Of a stretch of DNA of 64,000 bases, positions 47,797 to 59,517 are shown in pieces; position 1 is the first letter of the stretch, and every line of letters begins with the position of its first letter. Made by a program: the position numbers and the translations under genes. The notes under the pieces were generated by a model. It did not search any database and was not told the origin of the DNA. It worked only from the letters and a program-made list of their open reading frames with translations. The stretch comes from an uncultured Bacteroidia bacterium (GTDB lineage Bacteria > Bacteroidota > Bacteroidia > Bacteroidales > F082), in NCBI GenBank assembly GCA_902785755.1, contig CACZZO010000002.1, forward strand, positions 1 to 64,000, read 5' to 3'.

Positions 47797-50592
47797 TTAT
47801 CGTTTGCAAATCAATTTGAATTCGCAATAGCCGCATTTTTTGTCGTCTATGGCCTGCACAAAAGGGATTTCAGTATCAAGCATTTCCGCAACGATGGCCT
47901 CCAGCATGGCCTCCATATCGGGGATGAAGCTGTCGCCTTCAAGGAAAGTGGTGTCGGCATCGGTGTCCGATTTGGTTGGCGAGGCTTTCGTTAGGCTGAA
48001 CTCGATGGTGTTGGCATATTTCAGCCCATGGATGGCGGCGGTCACTTGTTCGGGTGAGATGGTCGGGTTTTCCTTGAGGAACAGGTATTTGTAAAGGAGC
48101 AGCTGCAGTGTTTTTTCGGGAATTTGTTTCAGATAGTCAAGGTTGCTTTCGCTATGGTGGCGCACAGGAACTTTGAGGTCGGAACTGTCGACGTGGCCAG
48201 TCTTGTAGTCAATGACGCGAACGAGGCCGTTGGATTGGTCGATGCGGTCGGTGCGGCCTTTGAACAGACATGTACCGAACGGTTCGGACAAAGTGGCTTT
48301 CAGTTCGCCTTCAGTTTCAAGGATAATCAAGTCGCTGTGTTCCAGTTGCTTGGAAGTGTAGTTTAGGTAATTCTTCAGTTGTTGTTCGATGGTGACGCGG
48401 TTCAAGTAGTTGAAACCCACGTCAGGAAGCCCGTTGGGCAGGTTTTTCGTTATGGATTGGGTCAGTTTCTGCTCCCATTGCGGTTTGATAACCTTGTCAA
48501 ACAGTTCTTTGTCAATGATTTGCATTTTTCCTTCTTTCGGAAGATAATCGGCAAACAGAAATTCCAAAGTGTCGTGGATGATGGTGCCGATGACATTGAC
48601 ACCTGTGTCTTCTTCAACGCTATTGTCCTCAATTTGAGCGATATAACGCAGGTAATACTTCAGCGGACAATTAATATAGGTGGACAAGGACGAAGGTGAG
48701 ATGCCTTTCATCTCAATGAGATAATGAAGCCTATCTAAAACGTTGGTTTTCTGAGCACTAAGAGCCTTTGCCTCAATGGAGGTGTGGGCTTCGCTGCTGA
48801 ACGATTCCTCCGTGACGGTAATATTGGCGTTTTTGGCCAATTCGTGCTTGATTTGCAGGATGAAACGGCTGGCTTCGCCGCCTGAAGTCTCGCCCAAGTT
48901 ATTGTAATACAGATAAATGTTTTCTCCGTTTTGCAACAATCGGTAAAAATGGTAAGCGACGACGGCCTGACTCTCGGCATAGCTCGGGAGCCCACAAGCA
49001 TAACGGATAAACTGCGGGATGAAACTGCCCTGCGACTTGTCGGGTGGCAGTATGCCTTCGTTGACGCTGAGCAGGTGCAACCGCTTGAAATCGAGGTTGC
49101 GGGTTTCAAGCAAACCCATGATTTGCAATCCGTTAGGGTCGCTGCTGCTCAGTTTGATACTGGCTCTTGACGACAGCAAACGATAAAGGATTTCGATGCT
49201 TTGCAAGTTGTTGATATATTGTGTATTATGCTCGATTACTTGTTGTAAACGTTTAATAATCTTCCCGATTTCGCTCACTTGATTAAGGAGGAAAAATTCC
49301 TGAATGTTAGGCGTTTGCTGCAATTGTTCAAGGTCTTGGTTCTCGAAAATGAATTTTCCGTCTTTCACGACTTCGCTTTTCCATCGGTTGAAAGCGGCGG
49401 TTTCTGCTTTCGGGAAGATGATTTTCACGATTTCGAGGTCCATGAGGTGGAAAACGGGCCAAATATACCAACCTTCCACCATTCTTTCAGTCCCGTTTTC
49501 AGTGATTTTTCGAGAGATTCTGTTGCGCCTGAGCAGCGAAAAGTATTCTCTAACAAGTTGGTTGACAAGTGTTTTCCCAACGGGATAGCCCATTGTTACT
49601 TTGAAACTTGTGTAACTTTCAGTGTAGGGGATGGCATTTAGTACGGGGATGAGCAGATGCTCGTCGGCGAGGATGATGGCTTGGCCGTTGTCGTCAATCT
49701 CTTGCAGTTTGGCTTGCAAGGCTTTGGCTTGCAGTGTACTACCACTTGCACTGATGATGTGTATTTTCTTGTTCTCGGTACGCAAATCATCTGAAATGCT
49801 GTTTTTCAGCCAATTGGGGTGCTTTTGCATGTGCTTTCGCGCAAAAAAGCCTGCTTCGTTGTTATGGTCGTCAAGGTAATAGGAGTCGTAGTCGAAAAGG
49901 ATTTCGGCCTTGCCGTTCTTGATTAAGGTGTCGATGATGCGTTCTTCGGTGGTTGTCAGAGCGTTGAAACCGGCGAAGATGAGTTTACGGTCGCCGGTTT
50001 TTTCCATCAACTCTTCTTCTGAAAGCTCCGACAAGTGTCTGGTAATCATGCCATAATAGCCTTTTCCTTGCGCCGAAAGCCGCTCACGGAGTTGAAGGTA
50101 ATAGTCATAAAGCGACTGGAAGAATTGCAAGTATTTAAGTTCCTTTTCCTTGCTTTTTTCTTCGTCGAAGTTCCAGATTTCCAAGCGTTTGTTGTCCAAA
50201 ACATAGTTGAACACATGTTTCGCATCGATGCCGTATTGGTCGATTTCGTCGAAATCCTTGGCCATCTGTGCGGCTTGACTCCCAAAAACACTTAAATCCG
50301 ATGTATAATCCTGATTCTTATGCAGTTGCGCGTCAATATCTATCAGTTCAAACAACAAGTCGATGTCGTCAGCGATGGTGATGCCGCTCCATTGCATGAC
50401 GGCATCCTCGATGGAAATGATTTGCGGCAGCCAAATGGTTTGCTGGCAGCTTCTTTTGAACTCGTTGCGCAGGTAATAAGCCGCCCTTTTGTTGGGAAAA
50501 ACCACTGTAACTTCTTGATTGGTAAGGTCGTAGTGGCCGATGATGTGGCTCGCTAATTTTTGTATGAAGGTTTCTCTCATTTTATTTTTCAT
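47797..50592 (-). CDS. AddB-like PD-(D/E)XK exonuclease
   Basis: A 931-residue protein resembling the AddB/RexB subunit of double-strand-break resection enzymes. The N-terminal helicase-like part starts VTVVFPNKRAAYYLRNEF (a degenerate ATP site); the C-terminal nuclease domain contains RTDRIDQSNGLVRVIDYKTG (D...xYK) and ends KKCGYCEFKLICKR; together with a Cys further upstream this suggests an iron-sulfur cluster. In Bacteroidota this protein usually works beside an AddA-like helicase, which is not in the window. An alternative start four codons downstream follows the preceding stop directly. Confidence 0.83.
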   Translation of the reverse strand: MKNKMRETFIQKLASHIIGHYDLTNQEVTVVFPNKRAAYYLRNEFKRSCQQTIWLPQIISIEDAVMQWSGITIADDIDLLFELIDIDAQLHKNQDYTSDLSVFGSQAAQMAKDFDEIDQYGIDAKHVFNYVLDNKRLEIWNFDEEKSKEKELKYLQFFQSLYDYYLQLRERLSAQGKGYYGMITRHLSELSEEELMEKTGDRKLIFAGFNALTTTEERIIDTLIKNGKAEILFDYDSYYLDDHNNEAGFFARKHMQKHPNWLKNSISDDLRTENKKIHIISASGSTLQAKALQAKLQEIDDNGQAIILADEHLLIPVLNAIPYTESYTSFKVTMGYPVGKTLVNQLVREYFSLLRRNRISRKITENGTERMVEGWYIWPVFHLMDLEIVKIIFPKAETAAFNRWKSEVVKDGKFIFENQDLEQLQQTPNIQEFFLLNQVSEIGKIIKRLQQVIEHNTQYINNLQSIEILYRLLSSRASIKLSSSDPNGLQIMGLLETRNLDFKRLHLLSVNEGILPPDKSQGSFIPQFIRYACGLPSYAESQAVVAYHFYRLLQNGENIYLYYNNLGETSGGEASRFILQIKHELAKNANITVTEESFSSEAHTSIEAKALSAQKTNVLDRLHYLIEMKGISPSSLSTYINCPLKYYLRYIAQIEDNSVEEDTGVNVIGTIIHDTLEFLFADYLPKEGKMQIIDKELFDKVIKPQWEQKLTQSITKNLPNGLPDVGFNYLNRVTIEQQLKNYLNYTSKQLEHSDLIILETEGELKATLSEPFGTCLFKGRTDRIDQSNGLVRVIDYKTGHVDSSDLKVPVRHHSESNLDYLKQIPEKTLQLLLYKYLFLKENPTISPEQVTAAIHGLKYANTIEFSLTKASPTKSDTDADTTFLEGDSFIPDMEAMLEAIVAEMLDTEIPFVQAIDDKKCGYCEFKLICKR

Positions 50593-51336
50593 TTAGGAAT
50601 TTTTCGGCGGCTGTCAACTGTTCGGGTTTGCCCAAATCAAACCAATAGTCAGGGTGAATGTGCTTGGAAATGATGCGTTTGGTCTTGGCCAATTGTAGAT
50701 ACAAGTCAATGACGCTCTGAGGTTTACATTCAAACTCAGCAAACAAGTCGCTGCGAAAAAAATGCAGGCCACAGAAAGCCTGTTCGTTATAATCAAGGAG
50801 CGTTGAGCCTGTCGAAATGCCCGACCTCTTTTCATCTACCCACTTAAACTGTTGTTCCGCCTTGTTCGTCCATCCAATCAGTTGGTTTTCAGTATTAAAC
50901 AAAAAATTCCTATTGGTTTCGCGGTTTTGCGTCAGTAGCCATGCATCATCTTCTGAATCAAGGAATTGACGGTTAATATCTACAAAATTCACATTGCTGA
51001 TGATGTCCACATTATGCACCAAAACGGCTTTTGAATCCTTGAATAGTGGCGTCGCTTTGATGATACCTCCACCCGTGTCCAACAATTGTTTGCGCTCATC
51101 CGAAATTTGGATGTCTGCATCGAAGTGGTGATGCTCTACAAAATCAATGATTTGCTCGCCAAAATGATGGACATTGATGACGATGTGATGAAATCCGTTA
51201 TCTGTCAGATTCTCAATGCAATGCTGCAACAAAGGCTTGCCGTTGAGTTCGACCAAGGCTTTGGGATTGTCGTGGGTCAAAGATTTTAGGCGCGTACCGA
51301 GTCCGGCGGCCAGAATCATCGCGGTGGTGTCATTTT

Positions 51337-51340
<4 letters not shown>
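50582..51340 (-). CDS. Nucleotidyltransferase, MurU-like (MurNAc-1-P uridylyltransferase)
   Basis: A 252-residue NDP-sugar pyrophosphorylase. MILAAGLGTRLKSLTHDNPKALVELNGKPLL is the conserved N-terminal signature; VHNVDIIS provides the metal-binding Asp, and DYWFDLGKPEQL the C-terminal metal-side residues. Its coupling (ATGA overlap) to the AmgK-like kinase gene matches the AmgK-MurU salvage of MurNAc to UDP-MurNAc known from Pseudomonas and Tannerella. A GISTGST stretch near residue 175 is coded by a dispersed repeat inserted in frame. Other sugar substrates cannot be excluded. Confidence 0.82.
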
Positions 51341-52887
<1,547 letters not shown>

Positions 52888-53320
52888 GGAATCTTTTGCT
52901 TTTCTATGGTTACAAAATTACGAAGAAAAATCGAAAGTGGAATCGTTGAGAAAAATATGTGTTTTTGCCGGCAATAATCTCCATTCGGTGCATGAACACG
53001 GAAAACCAAAACATGGAGTTCAAGAAGTCGTGGGGCGCGGAATAGGAAAGATTTGCACACTTTGTAAAAACTACTGGATTCTCGAACCTGAATACATCGT
53101 GCATCTTGGTAAACCGATTAAATAACAAGGCATCATCCGCCGCGTAGGCCCCGACAAGGGCGGTCATTGGGAAATCATAAAGGAAGATTGAGGCGATGGG
53201 TAGAGGGTAGACTGCCCAGATGCAGAATTTGTGATTAATAATTGTAATAACTCCCCATGAGCTGAAGGATTTTTTTTATACTTTTGCATTTAAAAAGTAG
53301 ATTGTTAATAAACGATTTCA
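52888..53320. other. Gap between the recycling genes and the defence island
   Basis: 433 bases without a convincing gene. Weak ORFs on both strands (for example 52808-53125 plus) do not look protein-like. A TACTTTTG box (53279-53286) 35 bases before the next gene is its probable promoter. A short stretch at 53129-53191 looks like a gene remnant. Confidence 0.5.
53129..53191 (+). pseudogene. Possible C-terminal remnant of an AlbA_2/Schlafen-like gene
   Basis: The frame GIIRRVGPDKGGHWEIIKED then stop matches the usual end of bacterial Schlafen-like (AlbA_2) proteins, which finish with a winged-helix segment. About 120 bases upstream a frame coding MEFKKSW resembles the start of such proteins. 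The middle would be lost. Evidence is short and low. Confidence 0.25.
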
Positions 53321-55705
53321 ATGTTAACGGATTCGATAATTACAAATAAGGTTGACACACTAATGTTGATGACAAGTAATTTGAGCCAAGAGATTCTATG
53401 TCAATCGAATCGAATTGACTCATCGTATATTACAATTAGCCAAATAACTCAAAATCAAGCAGAATTAAACACGAGCCTTGACACCATTTCTTCCCAGCTC
53501 AACGCTATTGTCAATTATGGTGTGGGGTATAGTGATGTTGCTGCTCATATAGCTATACCGCTCATCATTGCACTTTTTGCTTTTGCATTCCCATTCCTTT
53601 TTACCATAATTTCTCATATCAACAATAAATATGAGTCGGAACACATAACCGAAATGTTTTCATCAGAGTCGTCATATAAATGGTTCCTGAGAGGCGCAAT
53701 AATTAGCGCAGTTTATCTTTTTATTATGGGAGTTTCATCACTTTGTTTAAAAGGATTGGGCTATCAATGGCTTATGCATGTGCTTAACTTTTCAAGTATT
53801 GTAGTGGCAGGTATGTATTCGTTTTTTATCATTCGTTTTGTCTACACTTGTTTGGACTACAATAATCCTCAGAAAATTTTTGAGAGGATTGACAAACATT
53901 ATGAACGGGATAGCAAGAAAGCAACAAGAGATATTAAAAAGTATGAACGAAAGGAAAGAAGAATCAATCAGATTAAGGAAGCAGGGAAACGAAAGTTCGA
54001 ATTACAAAAGCTCTATCTGAACAGGAAATTTGCACATGGTGAAGCAGAAGGTAATAGAATGTTGCAATTGACGGGTTTTTGTAAACATGCTCTCAGAAAG
54101 CAAGACTACTCTTTGTTCCAAAGTGCTATAACCAATGTTAGAAACATTAGTCATGTTGAAAAGGGGTATGAGTTTTTGGATTTTAAGTTTTATGAGGATG
54201 TGGCAGATGCTTATCTTTTTACTCCCCAGAATGCCAAGGTTGAAGATGTCTTAATGCTGTATTGGTTCACCTCATTCAAAAAAAGCCAGATTCCCAATTT
54301 GGGAGTCATAAGTGGTATGTTGGGAAAAGTGATGTCAGCAGTGATGAGTGAAAGAATTAGTTTGTTTGAAAACTATCTGCATAGAGCAAAATACGGTTAT
54401 CATTTTATTTTGGATATTACATCTGTTGCATATGTTAGCGGGAAGGATGAAGGAACGCAAAAACAAGCGGCAATCAAACAAGGTGAGGCGTGGACTGAAA
54501 TAAAGGAAATGCATTTCATTGCATTGGCACATCTTTTCTCATTAGGGTATGCCGAAGTAATAAGGATTATTGCATCGGGTGACAATTTAAGACATGGCCG
54601 TTTATTGCCTGGAACGGGTCCAGAGGTGCTTAAGATATATGCGCAATGCAAAGAGAAACAAATAGATGGCGGAAGGTTTGCATTTTGGTTTAATGCCGAT
54701 ATTGTAGGAGATAATCCAGTTCATGATATGTTGGAGAAGTTTACTGCAGTCTTATTGTTGCTTGCTCCAGATGATGGTTATGATGAACAAAAAGTGCTCA
54801 GTCAAAAACAACTTGAGCATATAAAAAATAATCAAAAAAGAATATGCGAATATGCAAACCTTTGGAAAAAGAACACAAGTATTATTGCTGATTTCATAGG
54901 CAATAAAGATATAGAAATTGATACATTGTATATTGCTTATGTGAAGTTTTTTGAGAAAGACTCAGACGTGTTTCAGAAACAAGTGCCCGAAGAAGTAAAA
55001 GATAGTATTAAAACACGGTATCGGACTGCTTTATACGGAAACCAAGGAAGAATAACTGATAATCTTGTTGGGGAAAAATTAGAAAGAAAGACAGAAAGTA
55101 TTCCTATGGGGATTTATGCTTTTATTACACCTAAAGCATCATTGTTTGATTTGGAGCATTTGGATGAATACAGAATGTTTTTTGGAGAATCACGAGTGTT
55201 TACATCTCGATATCTATTCATGTTTTACAGTGTAATACTTGATATGAAGATTACTGAAAATGTAGTAGAAGTAGAGGATTTGGTTGACGTTATCACGGAT
55301 TATCTTGGTGGTCGGGGGCAGGATTATGTCGTCATTGAAACTGGAAGCTCTTCACGCTTGCTAATGGAACTTGACAATGAAAACAGAAATAATTGGTTTG
55401 ATCAGAAGTTTAAAGGGGCCGAATATAGACACTACGACCTGAGCGTTGGCTGGTATCTGTCTGATATTGAGGAAATAGAATCGTTTGACGAGACCGTAAT
55501 TATCATCAAGAAAAAAGACCTGCCCTTTGTTGAAAGCACAGTAACACCAGGGGAACCAGATGTTAGTTTTACAGAAGAATCTGATATGGAGAAAGGATAT
55601 GCGTATGTAAGATTGACAATAAACCCGAATTTAATAGCAAAATATAGTAAGGATGCAAAAGTGATGAGATTGAAAATAGTTAGGAAAGGAATGGGTAGAT
55701 ACTAA
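53321..55705 (+). CDS. Unrecognised 794-residue membrane protein of the defence island
   Basis: I do not recognise a family. Residues 1-65 are Ser/Thr/Gln-rich helix; three membrane helices follow (about 75-98, 125-145 and 152-173), then a highly charged coiled coil (about 188-225, ERDSKKATRDIKKYERKERR), and a 560-residue soluble, AT-rich C-terminal part presumably in the cytoplasm, with no enzyme motif that I can see. It stands upstream of and on the same strand as the type I restriction genes, with its own TACTTTTG promoter. A membrane anchor joined to a big sensor-like cytoplasmic part, next to restriction and AbiH genes, fits a membrane-acting defence effector; that is inference. Confidence 0.6.
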   Translation: MLTDSIITNKVDTLMLMTSNLSQEILCQSNRIDSSYITISQITQNQAELNTSLDTISSQLNAIVNYGVGYSDVAAHIAIPLIIALFAFAFPFLFTIISHINNKYESEHITEMFSSESSYKWFLRGAIISAVYLFIMGVSSLCLKGLGYQWLMHVLNFSSIVVAGMYSFFIIRFVYTCLDYNNPQKIFERIDKHYERDSKKATRDIKKYERKERRINQIKEAGKRKFELQKLYLNRKFAHGEAEGNRMLQLTGFCKHALRKQDYSLFQSAITNVRNISHVEKGYEFLDFKFYEDVADAYLFTPQNAKVEDVLMLYWFTSFKKSQIPNLGVISGMLGKVMSAVMSERISLFENYLHRAKYGYHFILDITSVAYVSGKDEGTQKQAAIKQGEAWTEIKEMHFIALAHLFSLGYAEVIRIIASGDNLRHGRLLPGTGPEVLKIYAQCKEKQIDGGRFAFWFNADIVGDNPVHDMLEKFTAVLLLLAPDDGYDEQKVLSQKQLEHIKNNQKRICEYANLWKKNTSIIADFIGNKDIEIDTLYIAYVKFFEKDSDVFQKQVPEEVKDSIKTRYRTALYGNQGRITDNLVGEKLERKTESIPMGIYAFITPKASLFDLEHLDEYRMFFGESRVFTSRYLFMFYSVILDMKITENVVEVEDLVDVITDYLGGRGQDYVVIETGSSSRLLMELDNENRNNWFDQKFKGAEYRHYDLSVGWYLSDIEEIESFDETVIIIKKKDLPFVESTVTPGEPDVSFTEESDMEKGYAYVRLTINPNLIAKYSKDAKVMRLKIVRKGMGRY

Positions 55706-55750
55706 TTAATAAATCCAGCGTTCTTGATGAAAATTTGTTCATACTTTTCG

Positions 55751-55758
55751 TATTTTTG
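55751..55758 (+). promoter_or_regulatory. -7 box of the hsd operon promoter
   Basis: TATTTTTG matches TAnnTTTG 22 bases before hsdM; no TTG at the ideal spacing. Confidence 0.45.
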
Positions 55759-55780
55759 CAATCCAATAGTTTAGCAAATC

Positions 55781-58249
55781 ATGGCACTAAAGAAATCCGA
55801 AATCTACAGCACACTCACCAAATGTGCAAATAAGTTGCGCAGCAATAGTGGTATCGGCGCGGAGTCGTTCAAGAACTATGTGTTGATTATCCTTTTCTTG
55901 AAGTATGTTTCCGACAAAGTGAAGTCGGGCGACAACACAGTTTTGGAAATACCCGAAGGCTGCTATTTTGAGGATATTGTCGCGCTCAAAGGCAAAAAGA
56001 CCATTGGCGACTCTTTGAACAAAATCATCGAGAAGATTTCTGATGCCAATGGTTTGCAGGACATCATCAACCTCTCGGACCACGATTTCTGCGACAAGAA
56101 ACTGGGCAATGCCGAAGACAGCTCGAAACTGATAGCAGAACTGATTTCAGCCTTTCAGGACGACGGTCTTGACTTTTCGCACAACCGAGCCGCTGATGAC
56201 GACCTCATCGGCGATGCCTACGAATATCTGATGCGCAATTTTGCCAGCCTTGCCGGTAAGGATAAGGGACAGTTCTTTACTCCAACAGAGATTAGCCGAC
56301 TGATGGCCTTGCTGATTGGCATTGACCAAGACGACCGTTCGATGGTTTCAGCCTACGACCCCACTTGCGGTTCCGGTTCGTTGCTCCTTCGTGTTCGTGC
56401 CGCTGCCAAGCACAATGTCAGTCTTGATGGTCAGGACATCGACCCTGCCAATATTGAGTTGAGCTATATGAACATGGTTATTCATGGTTGCGAGACCCCT
56501 GACATCAGGCAAGGTGATACGTTGAACAGCCCCAAGCACACTATTAACGAAAGGTTGCAGACGTACGATTATGTGGTGAGCAATCCTAAGTTCAGCCTTC
56601 ATAACTGGATGCTTACAGCCAAGGAGACAGACAAATACGGTCGTTGGAGCCCCGACATGGGCGTGCCGCCGCAACAATATGGCGATTTTGCTTTCCTTCT
56701 TCACTGCGTGAAGTCGATGAAACCTAACGGAAAGTGCGCCATTATCCTTCCCAACGGTGTGTTGACCCGTGGCGGCGACGAGGAAAAACTGAGAAAGTGG
56801 CTCATGGAGCAGCGATTGCTCTCTGGCATTATTGCATTCCCTGCCAATGCTTTCTATGGCACTTCCATTGCAGGCAATGTGCTTGTTCTCGACAACCATC
56901 GTGTGGCAGATGGCGTTTTCTTCATTGATGCAAGCGAATTGGGCTACAAGGATGCCGATTCTAAAATCCGTTTACGCGAACAAGACATCAAACGAGTGAT
57001 TGACGTTTGGAGAGCGCGGAAAGATGTTCCGCATTTCGCTCATCTATCCACGTTTGAGACGACCCAACAAGAGGGTGAAGAAACACCTATGTATGAGATT
57101 CAGCGCAACGGTTACAATCTGAATATGTCGCGCTATGTCGTCCCCAAAGACAAAGAAATACACCAGAACATTGACGGCCATTTGCACGGTGGCATTCCCG
57201 CATACGACATTGACCAATTGCAAGGTTATTGGGATATGTGCCCATCGTTGAGAAAAGCCCTCTTTGTTCCGTTCCGCGAAGGCTTCTACTCATTGGCGGT
57301 AGATAAGCACAAAGTTTCGGAAACCATAAAGAACGAGCCGAGTTTCAAGGCGCAGGAGGATGTTTTCTGCAAAACCATTCAGCAGTGGTGCGAGCAAACG
57401 AAGCCTCTCATGCTTGCGGTTGGCAAGGAGAACAAACCAAAGGACGTGATTGCCCATTGGGGTCAGAACATTCTCGACACTTTCAAGAAGTGTCATTCAC
57501 TCGTGGATGCATACGATGTATATGACCAATTGCTTGGGTATTACAACGACTCCATGCAAGATGACCTCTTTATGATTTCTCGTGACGGATGGATGCCAAA
57601 GCTTATAGAGCCTGCAAAGAAAAGCCCCAAATGGACAGACCTCACATGTGATTTGTTGCCTGTTTCGCTTGCCGTTCAAGTGTTATTGCCCAACTTGAAG
57701 CGCCAGTTTGATACCAAAACTGCTGAGTTGGCGAATGTGCAGGAACAGATAAGCACAATGATTGAAGATGACGAAGGCTATTTGGATGATTCCGTCTTTT
57801 ATGGCAAACGCAATGCTGCCAATATCAAAAAGAAACAGAAAGAGGCCACCCAGCCTGACATGCAGGGCGTTTATTCAAAAGAACAACGCGACCTTTGGCA
57901 GCAGTTCCTTGATTTGTTGGAGAATGAGAAATCCATAAAGGCTGAAATAAAGGTGCTTGACACAAAGCTATACAAAGAAATCAAGCGCGTCTATGCAGAA
58001 CTAAGCGAGGACAATGCCCGCAATGTAATAGTAAATGACAAATGGCTTGCCGACATTACCGCCCGTATCAGCGACGAAATGCAAACTGCTATGCACCGTA
58101 TTGTTACAGAGGTGAACGATATGCACAGCCGCTATGAGTTTACATTGGGCCAACTCAGGCTGCTGCTTAATATAAAGGAAACGGCGGTAGAAGACCATCT
58201 TATAGAAATGGGATTTGAGCTTAATAATGAAATGGGGCCTGAGCTATGA
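55781..58249 (+). CDS. hsdM: Type I restriction-modification methyltransferase subunit HsdM
   Basis: An 822-residue adenine N6-methyltransferase, much longer than the typical ~500. HsdM_N helical domain (1-140); methyltransferase domain with GQFFTPTEISRLMA, motif I DPTCGSGSLLLR, the DGQDIDPANIELSYMNM segment and motif IV read as SNPKFS. Motif IV is normally NPP(F/Y), so a Lys replaces the second Pro. The last 250 residues are an extra coiled-coil part (QIKKKQKE...). It overlaps hsdS by four bases. With HsdS it would methylate the recognition sites. Confidence 0.93.
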   Translation: MALKKSEIYSTLTKCANKLRSNSGIGAESFKNYVLIILFLKYVSDKVKSGDNTVLEIPEGCYFEDIVALKGKKTIGDSLNKIIEKISDANGLQDIINLSDHDFCDKKLGNAEDSSKLIAELISAFQDDGLDFSHNRAADDDLIGDAYEYLMRNFASLAGKDKGQFFTPTEISRLMALLIGIDQDDRSMVSAYDPTCGSGSLLLRVRAAAKHNVSLDGQDIDPANIELSYMNMVIHGCETPDIRQGDTLNSPKHTINERLQTYDYVVSNPKFSLHNWMLTAKETDKYGRWSPDMGVPPQQYGDFAFLLHCVKSMKPNGKCAIILPNGVLTRGGDEEKLRKWLMEQRLLSGIIAFPANAFYGTSIAGNVLVLDNHRVADGVFFIDASELGYKDADSKIRLREQDIKRVIDVWRARKDVPHFAHLSTFETTQQEGEETPMYEIQRNGYNLNMSRYVVPKDKEIHQNIDGHLHGGIPAYDIDQLQGYWDMCPSLRKALFVPFREGFYSLAVDKHKVSETIKNEPSFKAQEDVFCKTIQQWCEQTKPLMLAVGKENKPKDVIAHWGQNILDTFKKCHSLVDAYDVYDQLLGYYNDSMQDDLFMISRDGWMPKLIEPAKKSPKWTDLTCDLLPVSLAVQVLLPNLKRQFDTKTAELANVQEQISTMIEDDEGYLDDSVFYGKRNAANIKKKQKEATQPDMQGVYSKEQRDLWQQFLDLLENEKSIKAEIKVLDTKLYKEIKRVYAELSEDNARNVIVNDKWLADITARISDEMQTAMHRIVTEVNDMHSRYEFTLGQLRLLLNIKETAVEDHLIEMGFELNNEMGPEL

Positions 58250-59517
58250 TAGAAACAAAGTTTAAAAATAGTGAAGTAGGCACAATTCCTGAAGATTGGG
58301 AAGCAAAAGCATTGGGCGAAGTTTTTGAGTTCAAAAATGGATTAAATGCGAGTAAAGATTGCTTCGGTCATGGAACTCCTATTGTAAATTATAGAGATGT
58401 TTACGACAATTATTCGCTTAAAAGAGAACAAATCAAAGGGCTTGTTTCTTTGTCTCAAGCTGATATAAAGCGATACCAAGTTAAGAAAGGAGATGTGTTC
58501 TTTACAAGAACATCAGAAACTCCTGAAGAAGTTGGCTTGACGAGTGTTTTACTTGACGATATCGAGAATTGTGTCTTTAGTGGTTTTGTATTAAGAGCAA
58601 GACCATACAAAAACATAAATATTGATTATAGGTATTTTGCTTTCTGTTTTTTGACAAAATCTGTTAGAAATGAAATTATTCAGGGATGTTCATGCACAAC
58701 AAGAGCATTGACAAATGGTCGATTGCTTTCGGGTGTACATGTTATTCTTCCTCCAACATCTACTGAACAATCCCGCATCGCCACCGCCCTTTCTGATGTG
58801 GACGATCTTATCGCAACTCTCAAAAAACTCATTGAAAAGAAGCGCAACATCAAACAGGGTGTAATGCAAGAATTGCTTTCTGGCAAAAGACGATTGCCTG
58901 GGTTTTCGGATAAGTGGGTGGAAAAGAAGGTGGGCATTATCGGTAATACATATAACGGGCTGTCAGGCAAAACAAAAGAAGATTTCGGTGTTGGCGAATC
59001 ACAATATATTACATTCCTAAATGTCTTGAATAATCCGGTAATTGACACCTCAATCTTTGAGCAAGTAAACATACTTCCTAATGAGCGACAGAATAAAGCC
59101 ATTCAAGGAGATATATTTTTCAATACTTCATCCGAAACGCCTGAAGAAGTTGGTATTTGCTCATATTTGGACAATGAAATTGACAACTTGTATCTAAATA
59201 GCTTTTGTTTCGGTTTCCGAATAACAGATTCTGAAGTTGATGGGCATTTCCTTGCATACTTCTGGAGAAGTCGTAGAGGTAGAGAAATAATGACTATGCT
59301 TGCACAAGGTTCCACAAGATTTAATCTTTCGAAATCGCTATTCAAAGAGTCCTCTATACTAATCCCACCAACAAAGAAAGAGCAAATAGCTATTGTGAAT
59401 GTTATTTCTGATATGGATTCCGAGATTTCAATGCTTGAATTGCGTCTCACCAAATACCAATCCCTAAAGCAGGGAATGATGCAACAGCTATTAACAGGAA
59501 AAATCCGTTTGATATGA
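58246..59517 (+). CDS. hsdS: Type I restriction-modification specificity subunit HsdS
   Basis: A 423-residue specificity subunit with two target-recognition domains (about 10-165 and 220-375) and two conserved helical spacers: ATALSDVDDLIATLKKLIEKKRNIKQGVMQELL and VNVISDMDSEISMLELRLTKYQSLKQGMMQQLL (both shown in part). The two domains read the two halves of a bipartite DNA site, which cannot be predicted here. AT-rich recognition domains relative to hsdM suggest domain swapping. Overlaps both neighbours by four bases. Confidence 0.93.
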   Translation: MIETKFKNSEVGTIPEDWEAKALGEVFEFKNGLNASKDCFGHGTPIVNYRDVYDNYSLKREQIKGLVSLSQADIKRYQVKKGDVFFTRTSETPEEVGLTSVLLDDIENCVFSGFVLRARPYKNINIDYRYFAFCFLTKSVRNEIIQGCSCTTRALTNGRLLSGVHVILPPTSTEQSRIATALSDVDDLIATLKKLIEKKRNIKQGVMQELLSGKRRLPGFSDKWVEKKVGIIGNTYNGLSGKTKEDFGVGESQYITFLNVLNNPVIDTSIFEQVNILPNERQNKAIQGDIFFNTSSETPEEVGICSYLDNEIDNLYLNSFCFGFRITDSEVDGHFLAYFWRSRRGREIMTMLAQGSTRFNLSKSLFKESSILIPPTKKEQIAIVNVISDMDSEISMLELRLTKYQSLKQGMMQQLLTGKIRLI

